A program made the position numbers and the translations under genes. A model generated the notes under the pieces. The model made no database searches. It saw only the letters and a list, made by a program, of their open reading frames with translations, and was not told the DNA's origin. Shown here piece after piece: positions 10,040-18,775 of a DNA stretch of 31,797 nt (position 1 is the first letter of the stretch; every line of letters begins with the position of its first letter). Source of the DNA: a virus. Location of the stretch: positions 1 through 31,797 of IMG/VR virus record IMGVR_UViG_3300027983_000071; one strand, 5' to 3'.

Positions 10040-13000
10040 TTATCCTGCTGGTGGGTCAATCCCTATAGAACCACCAGTAGAAGGTCCACTACTCCCACCC
10101 CCTGTTGTGGGGTTACCACCAGGTCCTGTTGTTTGATTACTATCGGGTGTAACATTTTGTATTAGCGTCTCCCCCAAACAAGTTTTATAAACTGTAAATG
10201 GGTTATTTTCTGGGTTATTTAAATTAGGTGTGTTATTGATATTTTCCGATACACTATCGTTAGATGAACCAATACCTTCTAATGTTACCGCACTTATTTT
10301 ATCTGCGAAGAATTTACCCACTGTTTTTTGTAATGCTGTTTTTCCTGGTACCAAACCAAAATATAAATGATAAGGTGTTTGACTTCTATTAAACCTAATA
10401 CCGTTAATATTTGAAGCCCCATTATTAATATCATCTTCAAACGTAACTGGGTTGAATATCTCATCTATACCATCAGGGTGTGAAGTACCAAAATTAATTG
10501 TACCATTATCCCCACCACTAGTATCTGCGTTAGGGTAATTAATAAATGATGATGTTTGTCCCGGCGCTAAACCATAAAAATAATCAATACTTCCTTTGTC
10601 ACTATTATATCCACAAGCATCCCCAGGAATAAATGAGTCACCATCATTATATTCTGATTTTACTATTTCACCCGTTTCAGGCATTTCATAATAAAGGTTA
10701 AAACCATCAGATAAGGTTATTTCTGGGTATGTCTCATAACTATTATCAAACTCTATAGAACCTGGTCTAGTATGGTGAAATGATGAATTACCTTTAAACC
10801 CATTAAACCTTCTACAGAAATAGCTTCTAATGTCTGCATCATGATCAAACCTAACAAAACAATTACCGATTTCTACACCAATATCATTTTTATCTACCAT
10901 ATCAACCCCTATCTGAGACTGATTTACAGTTGCTAACGTATTTGTACAAATAACTGACGTACAACCAAATTCAACATAAGCCCTTAAATTTAATGATGAC
11001 TCTTTCTTATCATCAAATTTAGTAAATGTTCTTAACACACCGTCATCAGCGGTACTGGAAAAACCATCTGGTCCACTATATGTAGTGTTAGTTATGTTAG
11101 ATCGATATTTTGTATCTTCAAAACTAACATTAAATGTTGTTGGTTCTAATTGATCCATTATGAATGGTACATCATCAATATCACAATATACACTACTACC
11201 CAATTCCATTATTGTTGTAGGTAACAATAAATTACCCTTATACTCATCTTCATTAAATTTATCATCACCAACATTTGACATTATTCTAGGTGTATAATAA
11301 ATTTCTTGTTCATTCCAAGAAATAAGACCATGTGTGATAACATTGTCATTATAATTATTAATTTCACTTACGTTGGTTTTTTTACAAGGTGCAACACCAT
11401 TAGTACCACAATCATTATCACAATTCAAATTGGGACAAGTTCCACCATCACATTCACCAACAAACTCACCATCATCTTCAGATTCAACCTCAGAGGGTTG
11501 TCCAATACCATCTGAAGTTATACCCTCAAGGTCAGCTTCAGATGGTACACCCTCACAGTCTAATGTTGTTTTGAAGTACTCTTTTCTTTCAATTAACCTA
11601 GTGCTGTCACAGATATTTCTAATGTGACCATGACCACCTATATTTTTCCAAGAAGTATTACCATTAGAATCTTCTATTTCTATATATTCAGGTTTCCCAT
11701 GTTCCGTAAATACTTTATGGTCCTTTATGTTAAAGTTAATACCTAAATTATTAAATGTTGTTTGAAAATCTAAAAATGTGTTAAATTTAATATTACACCC
11801 ATCTCCATTTGAGTCTGTCCCATGAAAATTGAAATCATTCACAGCTAAGTCTAAATTAGGGGATTGTAAATCATTTTCTAATGTACCATACCAGTCGGTA
11901 ACTCTTTTACCCTTTAACTTAGAGGTGCACCCTTGAAATTCTATGGTTGGGTTAGAAAATGGAAAAGACGGTATTTTTATTCTCCATTGTTTATATGTAG
12001 GGTTACCTTGAAAATTATCATCTGAACCCCTTTCTCTACAATCAAAATCACAAAATTTATCCTTTTTAATTTGACCAAATTTTCTTTTACTCTTCTTTAA
12101 TTTATATTTTCTTTTAACTAAAGGGAAATATAATGTACCACCAACCCAATCATTATAAAAATCAAATTTTAACATTCTTAACCAAACTGCTAATGGTTCT
12201 AAAATACAAGATACCCAATCCTTCACCCCTGGAGTTTGTAACCCACCACAACTTTTACAACTATATGGTGCAACAAAATTACGATTACACTTACCTGGTG
12301 CGAATGGGGTGGGTATAAGTGTAGTAATTAACCACGTTTTATTTTCGTCAGCACATTTAAGGGGTATTAATGGAATTTTGATACAACAATCACAACAACA
12401 ACCGGAATCATTACCACATGAAGCAGAATTATCAGGACAACCATATTCATTTCCAGGACAACAACTATGTGGAACACCATCTGGACAAGATGGTCCACAA
12501 TTTTTACATAATAACCCACTAAATAAACATTTCTTTTTAAGTCTCCAACACGACCCCAAAAACTTTAATTCATCATCATCACATGTAGTACCTAAACTAC
12601 ATTTAGTACATGCGTTACTACCTGCCCTATCATTACCTAACACATTACTTTTAAATCTTACTCTCCTCGAAGATCCACTTAAATCGCCCCAGTTAGAACC
12701 AGGTGGCATATTATAAAGCCAAGCTGTCCTTGATATAAACCCAGTGGGGTTCTCAAATGTGGTACCATTCCATATAGTACTATGGGGTGCACCATTGAGC
12801 TGACTCATTAAAAAGTTCTGTGGAACGGTCATATTAAACAGAGGCGTGGGGTTTTCTAAAAATGCTGCACTATAACAATTTTCTAAATCGTTAAAACATG
12901 TAATGAGTTGGTCCACATCACCACAATTTCCTTTTGCATCATAACATTGGGGTGTAACAGCCCATGGAGGATCTATGTCTTCGTCTTGCCATACATTAAT

Positions 13001-14653
13001 ACCATCGTCCCACTCCCCACGAACGAATTCAAATCGAAATTTACCACCATTTAGGGATCGAGCACAAATACCAACAGGAAACTTAACACCACATAACATC
13101 GTAATCAACCCATTAATTATCATTATAATGGCGTTTATTACACCGACTATAAGTCCGAATATATTTAATATTAAACAAATTATTGAATATAAAATATTGA
13201 GGTTTGTATCCGTTCTATTTGATGGAAACTTATTAACACCTTCAGAATTAACAATATCTTTTATACCTATAAACCCTCTAGCTTCATCACTTTTAAGTTT
13301 TTGGAACCTACCGATATATTGTTTAACCGTATATACTTTCTTCCACCTAAATGAATAAAACTCCTCTAAGTAGTTATATTGGTTTGTAACATCATTTTCA
13401 TATGGGGTACCATTAGTTATAGAAGATAATTGATTATTAATGGTGAAATCTGTGGAATTTTTTAAGTCTTCTTGTGAATACTCACCAAAATTAAAATTAT
13501 TATTTATGTTAGGTACCAAAAATTTAGCTCTCTGTCGTAATCTTTTATCGTTACCTGTAGCATCCATAGATACCCTAAATCTATAATCACCTTCTGTTGC
13601 AACACCCTTTTTACCGTCAGGTGAAGGAATTAAATTACCAAATTCATCAGTAACAACTTTTCTAATATTCATAGGTACTAGTACTGACCAATTACCGTTT
13701 TCATCAATAGAGTTGTCGTTGAAGTTAAAAGTTTCTATTCCACCATCTACATTACGTCTTATCGCCTCAATAGCACCTTTACCTGTAATAACCTCGTTCA
13801 TTTTACCCATCTCACGACCAGCTTTACAATTTTTATTTAAGGAATCCTTTTCATCATCTGAAAAGATACTACCCATAAAGATTGCTGTAGGTGTCACTTC
13901 GTATGGTATTGAGATATCATGTCTATTAATACCCAATGGGCTTCCAACACTTAAACTATCACACCAAAAAGGTTCGATTATCACAGGAATGTTTTGAGAC
14001 ATTATTTGTGACAGACTATCTAAATTATTTGAACTTTTAAATTTAAATCTACTACCAAATAAATCATCACTATACCCCTGACTCATCATCTCATATGGTC
14101 TAGACGATATAAACCCGATATCACTTAAATCACAATCATAATGTAAAAAATGGTCACCAACAGGTATACCAAATAAAATATAATCACCAGATTCGTTAGT
14201 AGTTGTAGTGTATTTATAATATTTTTCGTATATTTCTAATGTAGTACTATCGTCCAATACCTCTCTCTTTTTTGGGAAGGTACCAACGGGTGTATGATCC
14301 AAAGTTTGTTTATTCTTTGGTAATAAATTATACCTAATCCCATTATCATTTTTCTCATCAGGAAATGGTGTTTGATATGGATACAATGAATGGATTACAT
14401 CGTTCTCTAAATCATTATCTTCTATAGGGACAAAAATAGATACCTTTACGTTTGGTACACCAAACCCATTATTAATATCTACTCTACCAGCAATTACACC
14501 ATATTCAGAGCAATAACTCTGATAGTCATCTAATTGTGAAATCTTAAGACTTAGTATCTCTAGTTGATCGTAATTTTGATTAAGATCAACATTAACCTTT
14601 AAATATCCATTATCTTCACCTGGTGTTGTCTTAATTCTATAAGATTTAGACAT
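10040..14653 (-). CDS. 1537-aa cysteine-rich structural protein with internal hydrophobic segment
   Basis: Starts at ATG 14653, 11 bases after the upstream gene. Residues about 51-175 look like a carboxypeptidase-regulatory/Cna-B-type beta-sandwich: YGVIAGRVDINNGFGVPNVK followed by NESGDYILFGIPVGDH. A second similar unit may lie at about 318-363. Residues 487-528 are almost entirely hydrophobic (LYSIICLILNIFGLIVG and onward), long enough for one or two membrane passes, which is unusual for a virion protein. Residues 682-802 hold 21 cysteines, including CCCDCC, in CxxC-like spacings. The last 30 residues are Gly/Pro/Ser-rich. Its position just after gp25 and gp6 suggests a large baseplate or fibre protein. 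The domain assignments are from pattern only; the overall family was not recognised. Confidence 0.85.
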   Translation of the reverse strand: MSKSYRIKTTPGEDNGYLKVNVDLNQNYDQLEILSLKISQLDDYQSYCSEYGVIAGRVDINNGFGVPNVKVSIFVPIEDNDLENDVIHSLYPYQTPFPDEKNDNGIRYNLLPKNKQTLDHTPVGTFPKKREVLDDSTTLEIYEKYYKYTTTTNESGDYILFGIPVGDHFLHYDCDLSDIGFISSRPYEMMSQGYSDDLFGSRFKFKSSNNLDSLSQIMSQNIPVIIEPFWCDSLSVGSPLGINRHDISIPYEVTPTAIFMGSIFSDDEKDSLNKNCKAGREMGKMNEVITGKGAIEAIRRNVDGGIETFNFNDNSIDENGNWSVLVPMNIRKVVTDEFGNLIPSPDGKKGVATEGDYRFRVSMDATGNDKRLRQRAKFLVPNINNNFNFGEYSQEDLKNSTDFTINNQLSSITNGTPYENDVTNQYNYLEEFYSFRWKKVYTVKQYIGRFQKLKSDEARGFIGIKDIVNSEGVNKFPSNRTDTNLNILYSIICLILNIFGLIVGVINAIIMIINGLITMLCGVKFPVGICARSLNGGKFRFEFVRGEWDDGINVWQDEDIDPPWAVTPQCYDAKGNCGDVDQLITCFNDLENCYSAAFLENPTPLFNMTVPQNFLMSQLNGAPHSTIWNGTTFENPTGFISRTAWLYNMPPGSNWGDLSGSSRRVRFKSNVLGNDRAGSNACTKCSLGTTCDDDELKFLGSCWRLKKKCLFSGLLCKNCGPSCPDGVPHSCCPGNEYGCPDNSASCGNDSGCCCDCCIKIPLIPLKCADENKTWLITTLIPTPFAPGKCNRNFVAPYSCKSCGGLQTPGVKDWVSCILEPLAVWLRMLKFDFYNDWVGGTLYFPLVKRKYKLKKSKRKFGQIKKDKFCDFDCRERGSDDNFQGNPTYKQWRIKIPSFPFSNPTIEFQGCTSKLKGKRVTDWYGTLENDLQSPNLDLAVNDFNFHGTDSNGDGCNIKFNTFLDFQTTFNNLGINFNIKDHKVFTEHGKPEYIEIEDSNGNTSWKNIGGHGHIRNICDSTRLIERKEYFKTTLDCEGVPSEADLEGITSDGIGQPSEVESEDDGEFVGECDGGTCPNLNCDNDCGTNGVAPCKKTNVSEINNYNDNVITHGLISWNEQEIYYTPRIMSNVGDDKFNEDEYKGNLLLPTTIMELGSSVYCDIDDVPFIMDQLEPTTFNVSFEDTKYRSNITNTTYSGPDGFSSTADDGVLRTFTKFDDKKESSLNLRAYVEFGCTSVICTNTLATVNQSQIGVDMVDKNDIGVEIGNCFVRFDHDADIRSYFCRRFNGFKGNSSFHHTRPGSIEFDNSYETYPEITLSDGFNLYYEMPETGEIVKSEYNDGDSFIPGDACGYNSDKGSIDYFYGLAPGQTSSFINYPNADTSGGDNGTINFGTSHPDGIDEIFNPVTFEDDINNGASNINGIRFNRSQTPYHLYFGLVPGKTALQKTVGKFFADKISAVTLEGIGSSNDSVSENINNTPNLNNPENNPFTVYKTCLGETLIQNVTPDSNQTTGPGGNPTTGGGSSGPSTGGSIGIDPPAG

Positions 14654-14664
14654 TAAATTTTTTT

Positions 14665-15081
14665 TTATTTACCTTTATTATTCTCATGTACATTTATATC
14701 ACTTAAATCTTCTATATCAATTAAATCACTACCTTCTTCATATCCCCTATTTTTATTAAATTGTTGTTCCCTTTTTTTAAGTATCTTTTTTGTTTTAAAA
14801 TCAGCGTACTTTTGAAACACGTACATAACCCCAGATTTAAGTTTTTTTGTTGCTTTAGGTAGTGATTTAGGTAGAAAAAATGTTAAGAACATTTGTCCAA
14901 CTAAAACTAATATAATAAAGGGTATTGCAATTAATACAACCCCAAAGGCGATAATTTTGAATAGTAAGTTATCACTAAACCCTCCACTCATAAAAGATTC
15001 CGGTAATAATGATATACTTGGTGTGTCACCTTCCGCTGAGGTGGAACTTTCATTATTTTGTTTACATGTACTACATCCCAT
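14665..15081 (-). CDS. Single-pass membrane protein with N-terminal CxxC (138 aa)
   Basis: Starts at ATG 15081 with MGCSTCKQ, so a CxxC pair sits directly at the N-terminus. Residues about 40-70 form one strong hydrophobic helix (LLFKIIAFGVVLIAIPFIIL and onward), followed by a Lys-rich stretch (KKLKSGV, KTKKILKKREQQ) and an acidic tail (DLIDIEDLSDINVHE). The positive-inside rule would put the C-terminal part in the cytoplasm. There is no lipobox-type signal peptide. It lies between the gp6-like gene and the large cysteine-rich structural protein, which also has a hydrophobic segment, so the two may act together at a membrane. Function unknown. Confidence 0.78.
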   Translation of the reverse strand: MGCSTCKQNNESSTSAEGDTPSISLLPESFMSGGFSDNLLFKIIAFGVVLIAIPFIILVLVGQMFLTFFLPKSLPKATKKLKSGVMYVFQKYADFKTKKILKKREQQFNKNRGYEEGSDLIDIEDLSDINVHENNKGK

Positions 15082-15129
15082 AATTTTAATTTTTATTTAA
15101 AAATAATCTGTTTTTCTGAAAAGTAACCA

Positions 15130-16962
15130 CTATGATGAAGAAATCGTAACTTTTATGTCTTTACTTGGGTATTTTATCTCTAACATTGAATTCGGTGCAC
15201 CAAATAAAGTGTACTTACTTAATAAATCTATTTGTCTAGTATCCTCATCAATATATGGTTGAGCTATTTCATTTAATGAATATTTTCCATTTTCATTAAC
15301 CTTATTATAAACCCTTAAATCTGTGACGTTTAAAACTCCAGCAACATTATTAATATTTTCAATTAATTGTGAAAGGTATATATTATCACCCATATCCCAC
15401 TTATTAATATCAAAATAAGTAGATATTGTACTAATTACATTATTTATCACCTCTCCTTTAGGTATTGTTTTTTCAATAAATAAATCAACTTCAAACCCTA
15501 TATTAATTACCCTACCATTTTTAATGGTGACGTAATCATTTATCATTCTAAAATCTGCCAAATATTCTGATATATTATTTTTTAATGTGTTAGTTGCTTC
15601 GGTAGTTAGTTTACCATCTGAATCTAAAGATAGGATAGTTACGTTTACTTTATTCCTTTCTTCCCAAACACCAGTTCTAAAGGGTGTGCCAAATTTACCA
15701 GGCATTAATGGTATTCTACTTTGATAGTCCTTTACTGTGACACATCTATTTTGTGAAGAGAAGTTATACCTTACTAAGTTTTTTATTTCATCCAATGAAG
15801 GTTCTTCTTTACCACCCAAAGCAGGTATTATATTATTAACTGTTATACTATTTCTAATAATGTTATTAGTGTTGGTGTTATCACCTAAAACTATTATATT
15901 ACCAATTCCTTTAGTTGTTAAGACATTAGGTCCGATATTTGAATCTTCTCCACCCCCTACTCTATATTTTACATACATAGTTTGACTTGGTTTTGGGATT
16001 TCACCTAAAGATTGATTATTAATCGTATTCCCTATTTGGTCAATTTGTCCTCTACAACCTACAAAGTCATTAAGTTCTGATATGTCTGATTGTCCACCAC
16101 CAAAGATTATTTTACAAAACCCATTGTCAGTATATTCCTTTATAAATCTTTTTGGACTATTTTTCCATTTACCAACTACTATACCTTCACGATCTGAAAC
16201 TTTATTTGAATCCTCTATATAAATTTCTGCTTGAGCCAATGCTGGTACCTCATAAAAATTCAAACCGAAGGTTGCAAATTCTTCGTCTGTAGGGGGGTTA
16301 ACTAAATTTGTGCCCTCCTTAAGTATAATATTTTCTATCGATAATACATTATCATCAGGTAAAACAATCTCTAAGAATGGTTTGAAGTCTTCTTGTGACA
16401 TTGTTCTCTTATATATTTTGGTGAAACCATTTAATACTATCTCACTTTTTATTAATGTGTAACTTTCTATTATACCACTACCATTAATTTGTGGAATTAT
16501 TTTTCTATTAGGGATACCACCAGTTGTAAATGGTGAAGCAAAATCACAATCCTCTAATAATTCAAATACCTTACCACCACCTGTTGCTTGAGTACCTTTA
16601 ACTAATCTAGGTGCATATTCGATATCGAAAGTATCCCCTTTAACTGGTATATTATTCGCAGACCATTCAACCACAGTTATACTGGGTCTTTTTCCTGGCA
16701 CATTTAAACCAAAAGTTCTAGCCAACTCTAATATAGATGATTTTTCTTGTGCATAATTAATCTGAGTCTCATTAAACATCCTATCAGTATGGAAAGATAA
16801 CATATCACCAACCGCAGCGTTTAACTCCAATAACATCATACCTACTGACGCATCATTAAAATCTGCAAAAGTTTCAGGGTAATATTGTTTTATATAACTT
16901 ATTAATTGTTGTCTTACTTCCGCAAAATTTCTAGCGTTATAATCAATCTTTTTTGTTACCAT
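15130..16962 (-). CDS. gp6: Baseplate wedge protein, gp6 / baseplate J-like (610 aa)
   Basis: The N-terminus (NFAEVRQQLISYIKQYYPET, then DFNDASVGMMLLELNAAVGD) has the typical opening of T4 gp6-like baseplate wedge proteins: a short arm, a conserved aspartate/asparagine turn and a helix ending in GD-L-F-TD. The 610 residues compare with 660 for T4 gp6. The middle has the beta-rich GGxG-type segments of the baseplate J family, and the C-terminal part (VNNVISTISTYFDINKWDMG, then LSQLIENINNVAGVLNV) matches the usual J-protein end, where a domain contacts the tail sheath/hub side. It follows gp25 after 3 bases, the usual wedge order. In contractile tails gp6 forms the inner baseplate ring with gp25 and gp53. 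Confidence 0.93.
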   Translation of the reverse strand: MVTKKIDYNARNFAEVRQQLISYIKQYYPETFADFNDASVGMMLLELNAAVGDMLSFHTDRMFNETQINYAQEKSSILELARTFGLNVPGKRPSITVVEWSANNIPVKGDTFDIEYAPRLVKGTQATGGGKVFELLEDCDFASPFTTGGIPNRKIIPQINGSGIIESYTLIKSEIVLNGFTKIYKRTMSQEDFKPFLEIVLPDDNVLSIENIILKEGTNLVNPPTDEEFATFGLNFYEVPALAQAEIYIEDSNKVSDREGIVVGKWKNSPKRFIKEYTDNGFCKIIFGGGQSDISELNDFVGCRGQIDQIGNTINNQSLGEIPKPSQTMYVKYRVGGGEDSNIGPNVLTTKGIGNIIVLGDNTNTNNIIRNSITVNNIIPALGGKEEPSLDEIKNLVRYNFSSQNRCVTVKDYQSRIPLMPGKFGTPFRTGVWEERNKVNVTILSLDSDGKLTTEATNTLKNNISEYLADFRMINDYVTIKNGRVINIGFEVDLFIEKTIPKGEVINNVISTISTYFDINKWDMGDNIYLSQLIENINNVAGVLNVTDLRVYNKVNENGKYSLNEIAQPYIDEDTRQIDLLSKYTLFGAPNSMLEIKYPSKDIKVTISSS

Positions 16963-16965
16963 ATC

Positions 16966-17349
16966 TTAAAATGTTAATGTAACCGTATCCGTACTATTAA
17001 AAGTACCATCAGTTACAGTATATGTTAGTTCTACTATTATTAATTCTTCAATGTCATCATTTTTAAAAGTTATATCATTTATTATAAGATTTGGCATATA
17101 TCTTTTAATGTTTTCATTTAGATTATCTTTAATTTGTTCATGTGTGATAGAATCATTAGGTTCAAAGATGTATTTTTTTAAATCACTTCCAAAATCTGGT
17201 AAATATAACCTTTCACCTTTATTTGTTAATAACAAATGTAATAGGTCGGACCTAATAGCATCCGTATCGGTTGAATTTAACTTAAAATAAAATCCTTCGG
17301 GACTATCTTTAAAAGGGAAGTCAATATTTATATATCTCTGTTTAGCCAT
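16966..17349 (-). CDS. gp25: Baseplate wedge protein gp25 (GPW_gp25 family, 127 aa)
   Basis: A 127-residue protein (T4 gp25 is 132) with the diagnostic features of the gp25/W family: FPFKDSPEGFYFKL near the start, RSDLLHLLLTNKGERLYLPD, then FGSDLKKYIFEPND with the conserved EPND motif. This lysozyme-like wedge protein starts sheath assembly on the baseplate. It is the first gene of the gp25-gp6 pair, with only 3 bases to gp6. The 66-base gap upstream is A/T-rich and holds a TATTTATA element 6 bases before the ATG on the coding strand, but no TTG/TAnnTTTG promoter. Confidence 0.95.
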   Translation of the reverse strand: MAKQRYINIDFPFKDSPEGFYFKLNSTDTDAIRSDLLHLLLTNKGERLYLPDFGSDLKKYIFEPNDSITHEQIKDNLNENIKRYMPNLIINDITFKNDDIEELIIVELTYTVTDGTFNSTDTVTLTF

Positions 17350-17415
17350 TTGTATATAAATATTCTACTATCTATTTTTTGTAAGGAAAGGTTAATAATA
17401 AAAAAAATAAGTTGT

Positions 17416-17604
17416 TTAATGAAAACTACTAATATACTTATCTCTTTGATCAATCATCACATATTCAACAGTGTCGTTCCTACCACAATGGGGGCAATTT
17501 AATTTATCTAACGTTTCAGCTTCGTTAATTTTCCATTCCCCTACACATTTTTTATCACCACACTTATAAATGTACGTGTGCCTTATAAATACTTTATGAC
17601 TCAT
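17416..17604 (-). CDS. Small zinc-ribbon protein (62 aa)
   Basis: A 62-residue protein starting at ATG 17604. It has two cysteine pairs, C15-x4-C20 and C37-x2-C40 (NCPHCGRN), spaced as in zinc ribbons, with aromatic residues around the first pair (HTYIYKC). This most likely makes a single zinc-stabilised beta-hairpin fold. Partner and role are unknown. It lies 15 bases after a small membrane/coiled-coil gene and 66 bases before gp25, in the same direction. Similar mini zinc ribbons in phages often bind nucleic acid or RNA polymerase, but nothing here decides that. Confidence 0.8.
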   Translation of the reverse strand: MSHKVFIRHTYIYKCGDKKCVGEWKINEAETLDKLNCPHCGRNDTVEYVMIDQRDKYISSFH

Positions 17605-17619
17605 ATTAATTTTTTGTTT

Positions 17620-17907
17620 TTATCGGTACTTTAATCTATCATTTTCTTTTTCAAGAAATTCTACTTTAACTTCTAATGCAGATAGTTTGATTTTCACATC
17701 CATTAGTGAATCTGTACACTCATCTTTATCGACTTCAAGTTTTTCTATTCTAGCCTTTAAATCATCTCTATATACAGTGGACTCTTTAAGTGTTTCCTTT
17801 TCCTTTTCACGTTTATTCTTAATGAGAAATTCATAGAACTTCCACCCACCAGCACCAAATAGAACAGTGAGGGTGGTGATTATTATGGGGGTTAGATTTT
17901 CATTCAT
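17620..17907 (-). CDS. Membrane-anchored coiled-coil protein, holin/spanin-like (95 aa)
   Basis: Starts at ATG 17907, overlapping the upstream gene's TGA by 4 bases (ATGA), so translation is probably coupled. One N-terminal hydrophobic helix at about residues 6-28 (LTPIIITTLTVLFGAGGWKF) is followed by about 65 highly charged residues with heptad-like leucines and valines (ARIEKLEVDKDECTDSLMDV, then SALEVKVEFLEKENDRL), a clear coiled coil. This layout is seen in inner-membrane spanins and in some small phage holin-like proteins. It lies in a group of three membrane-protein genes. A lysis role is a plausible inference, not shown, and no endolysin is visible in the window. Confidence 0.82.
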   Translation of the reverse strand: MNENLTPIIITTLTVLFGAGGWKFYEFLIKNKREKEKETLKESTVYRDDLKARIEKLEVDKDECTDSLMDVKIKLSALEVKVEFLEKENDRLKYR

Positions 17908-18332
17908 GGTTTTAGGGACTTATGTAATATTTCAATCTTTAATTTAAATAATATCCATGTCCACATAAATGTGTACCAACAGGTTATTATTAGATTTTTC
18001 GCATCTATAAGTGTAATGGGTTCTTCATCTACAGTTAAATACATACTTACAATATATCTAATAGTAGCAAATAAAGTTAAAATTAAATGATATAAAACAA
18101 ACCTGGATAACCATTTTATCTGATTTAGGGTTATTAACATACCGATACTACCTATAAGGTAAGCGAAATAAATCCAATAAGTGGAGGGTTGACCAACACT
18201 TTCCCAATATGATGGGGTAGTCCATAGTACTTGATTGTTTAGTAAATCACTTACAACCCAAAAGAATAATAGTGGATGGAAGTCAAAGTACAGTAGTATT
18301 TCTTTTATTCTATTGAAGTATTTCTTTACCAT
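17904..18332 (-). CDS. Multi-pass membrane protein (142 aa)
   Basis: A 142-residue protein, mostly hydrophobic, starting at ATG 18332, 4 bases after the stop of the upstream membrane-protein gene. Four likely membrane helices are seen: about residues 18-32 (HPLLFFWVVSDLL), 52-68 (YWIYFAYLIGSIGMLI), 76-98 (RFVLYHLILTLFATIRYIVS) and 110-132 (LIITCWYTFMWTWILFKLKI). The N-terminus is basic (MVKKYFNRIKE), favouring a cytoplasmic end. It overlaps the next gene by 4 bases. Not a recognised family; a holin or another membrane-remodelling role fits the context but is inference. Confidence 0.8.
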   Translation of the reverse strand: MVKKYFNRIKEILLYFDFHPLLFFWVVSDLLNNQVLWTTPSYWESVGQPSTYWIYFAYLIGSIGMLITLNQIKWLSRFVLYHLILTLFATIRYIVSMYLTVDEEPITLIDAKNLIITCWYTFMWTWILFKLKIEILHKSLKP

Positions 18333-18336
18333 AAAA

Positions 18337-18690
18337 TTATTTGTTTAATGGTATAATTCTAATACTATCACCTCTATATAAGGTTTCTGTACTTGATGGT
18401 GGTTTTCGAACTGTGGGAAATTGACTATTAGTTTCTTTAACACTGTTATGTGTTTTTATAATTTTTTGAATTCTGCTGTTTGTTGTTTTATCTTCACCAC
18501 TACCCATCATAGTTATTAATAATATAAACAATCCACCCATGAATAGGTATAATAAAGTTCTACCCTTTTTTAAGTCGGTAAAACACATACTTACTTTGAA
18601 AATTACTATTAATGTGAAATGATATATATAAAACCTTATTTGGGGTTTCTTATAAATGATTTCTTTAATTTTAGAAAATAATTTTATCAT
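18337..18690 (-). CDS. Small two-helix membrane protein (117 aa)
   Basis: Starts at ATG 18690, divergent from the rhomboid gene, with which it shares an 85-base intergenic region. Two hydrophobic stretches are seen: about residues 18-37 (IRFYIYHFTLIVIFKVSM) and 46-63 (LLYLFMGGLFILLITMMG). The rest of the C-terminus is polar and Ser/Thr-rich (KETNSQFPTVRKPPSSTETL) and may be exposed outside the membrane. First gene of a tight three-gene membrane cluster with spacings of 4 bases and a 4-base overlap. Function unknown; possible substrate or partner of the neighbouring rhomboid protease (inference). Confidence 0.75.
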   Translation of the reverse strand: MIKLFSKIKEIIYKKPQIRFYIYHFTLIVIFKVSMCFTDLKKGRTLLYLFMGGLFILLITMMGSGEDKTTNSRIQKIIKTHNSVKETNSQFPTVRKPPSSTETLYRGDSIRIIPLNK

Positions 18691-18725
18691 ATAAATATTG
18701 TTAATAATAAAATGTGATAAAAAGT

Positions 18726-18756
18726 TTGGTAGTTTAAAACATTTGCCGTATATTAG
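18726..18756 (+). promoter_or_regulatory. Bacteroidota-type promoter for the rhomboid gene
   Basis: TTG at 18726-18728, a 20-base spacer, then TATATTAG at 18749-18756. This matches the Bacteroidota consensus TTG-N19-21-TAnnTTTG at all but one defined position. The ATG of the rhomboid gene lies 19 bases after the box, leaving a short A-rich leader (ATAAAATTAAAAATT). It rules out the upstream in-frame ATG at 18698 as the start when this promoter is used. Confidence 0.65.
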
Positions 18757-18775
18757 TGTAATAAAATTAAAAATT

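Noticed and set aside
17355-17362. T4-type late promoter TATAAATA
   Set aside because: It points rightward, against the direction of all nearby genes; kept only as a possible leader motif on the other strand.
18698-18775. Upstream in-frame ATG giving a 270-aa rhomboid
   Set aside because: The added 26 residues are encoded within a consensus promoter and lack rhomboid similarity; ATG 18776 has a proper spacing to the promoter.
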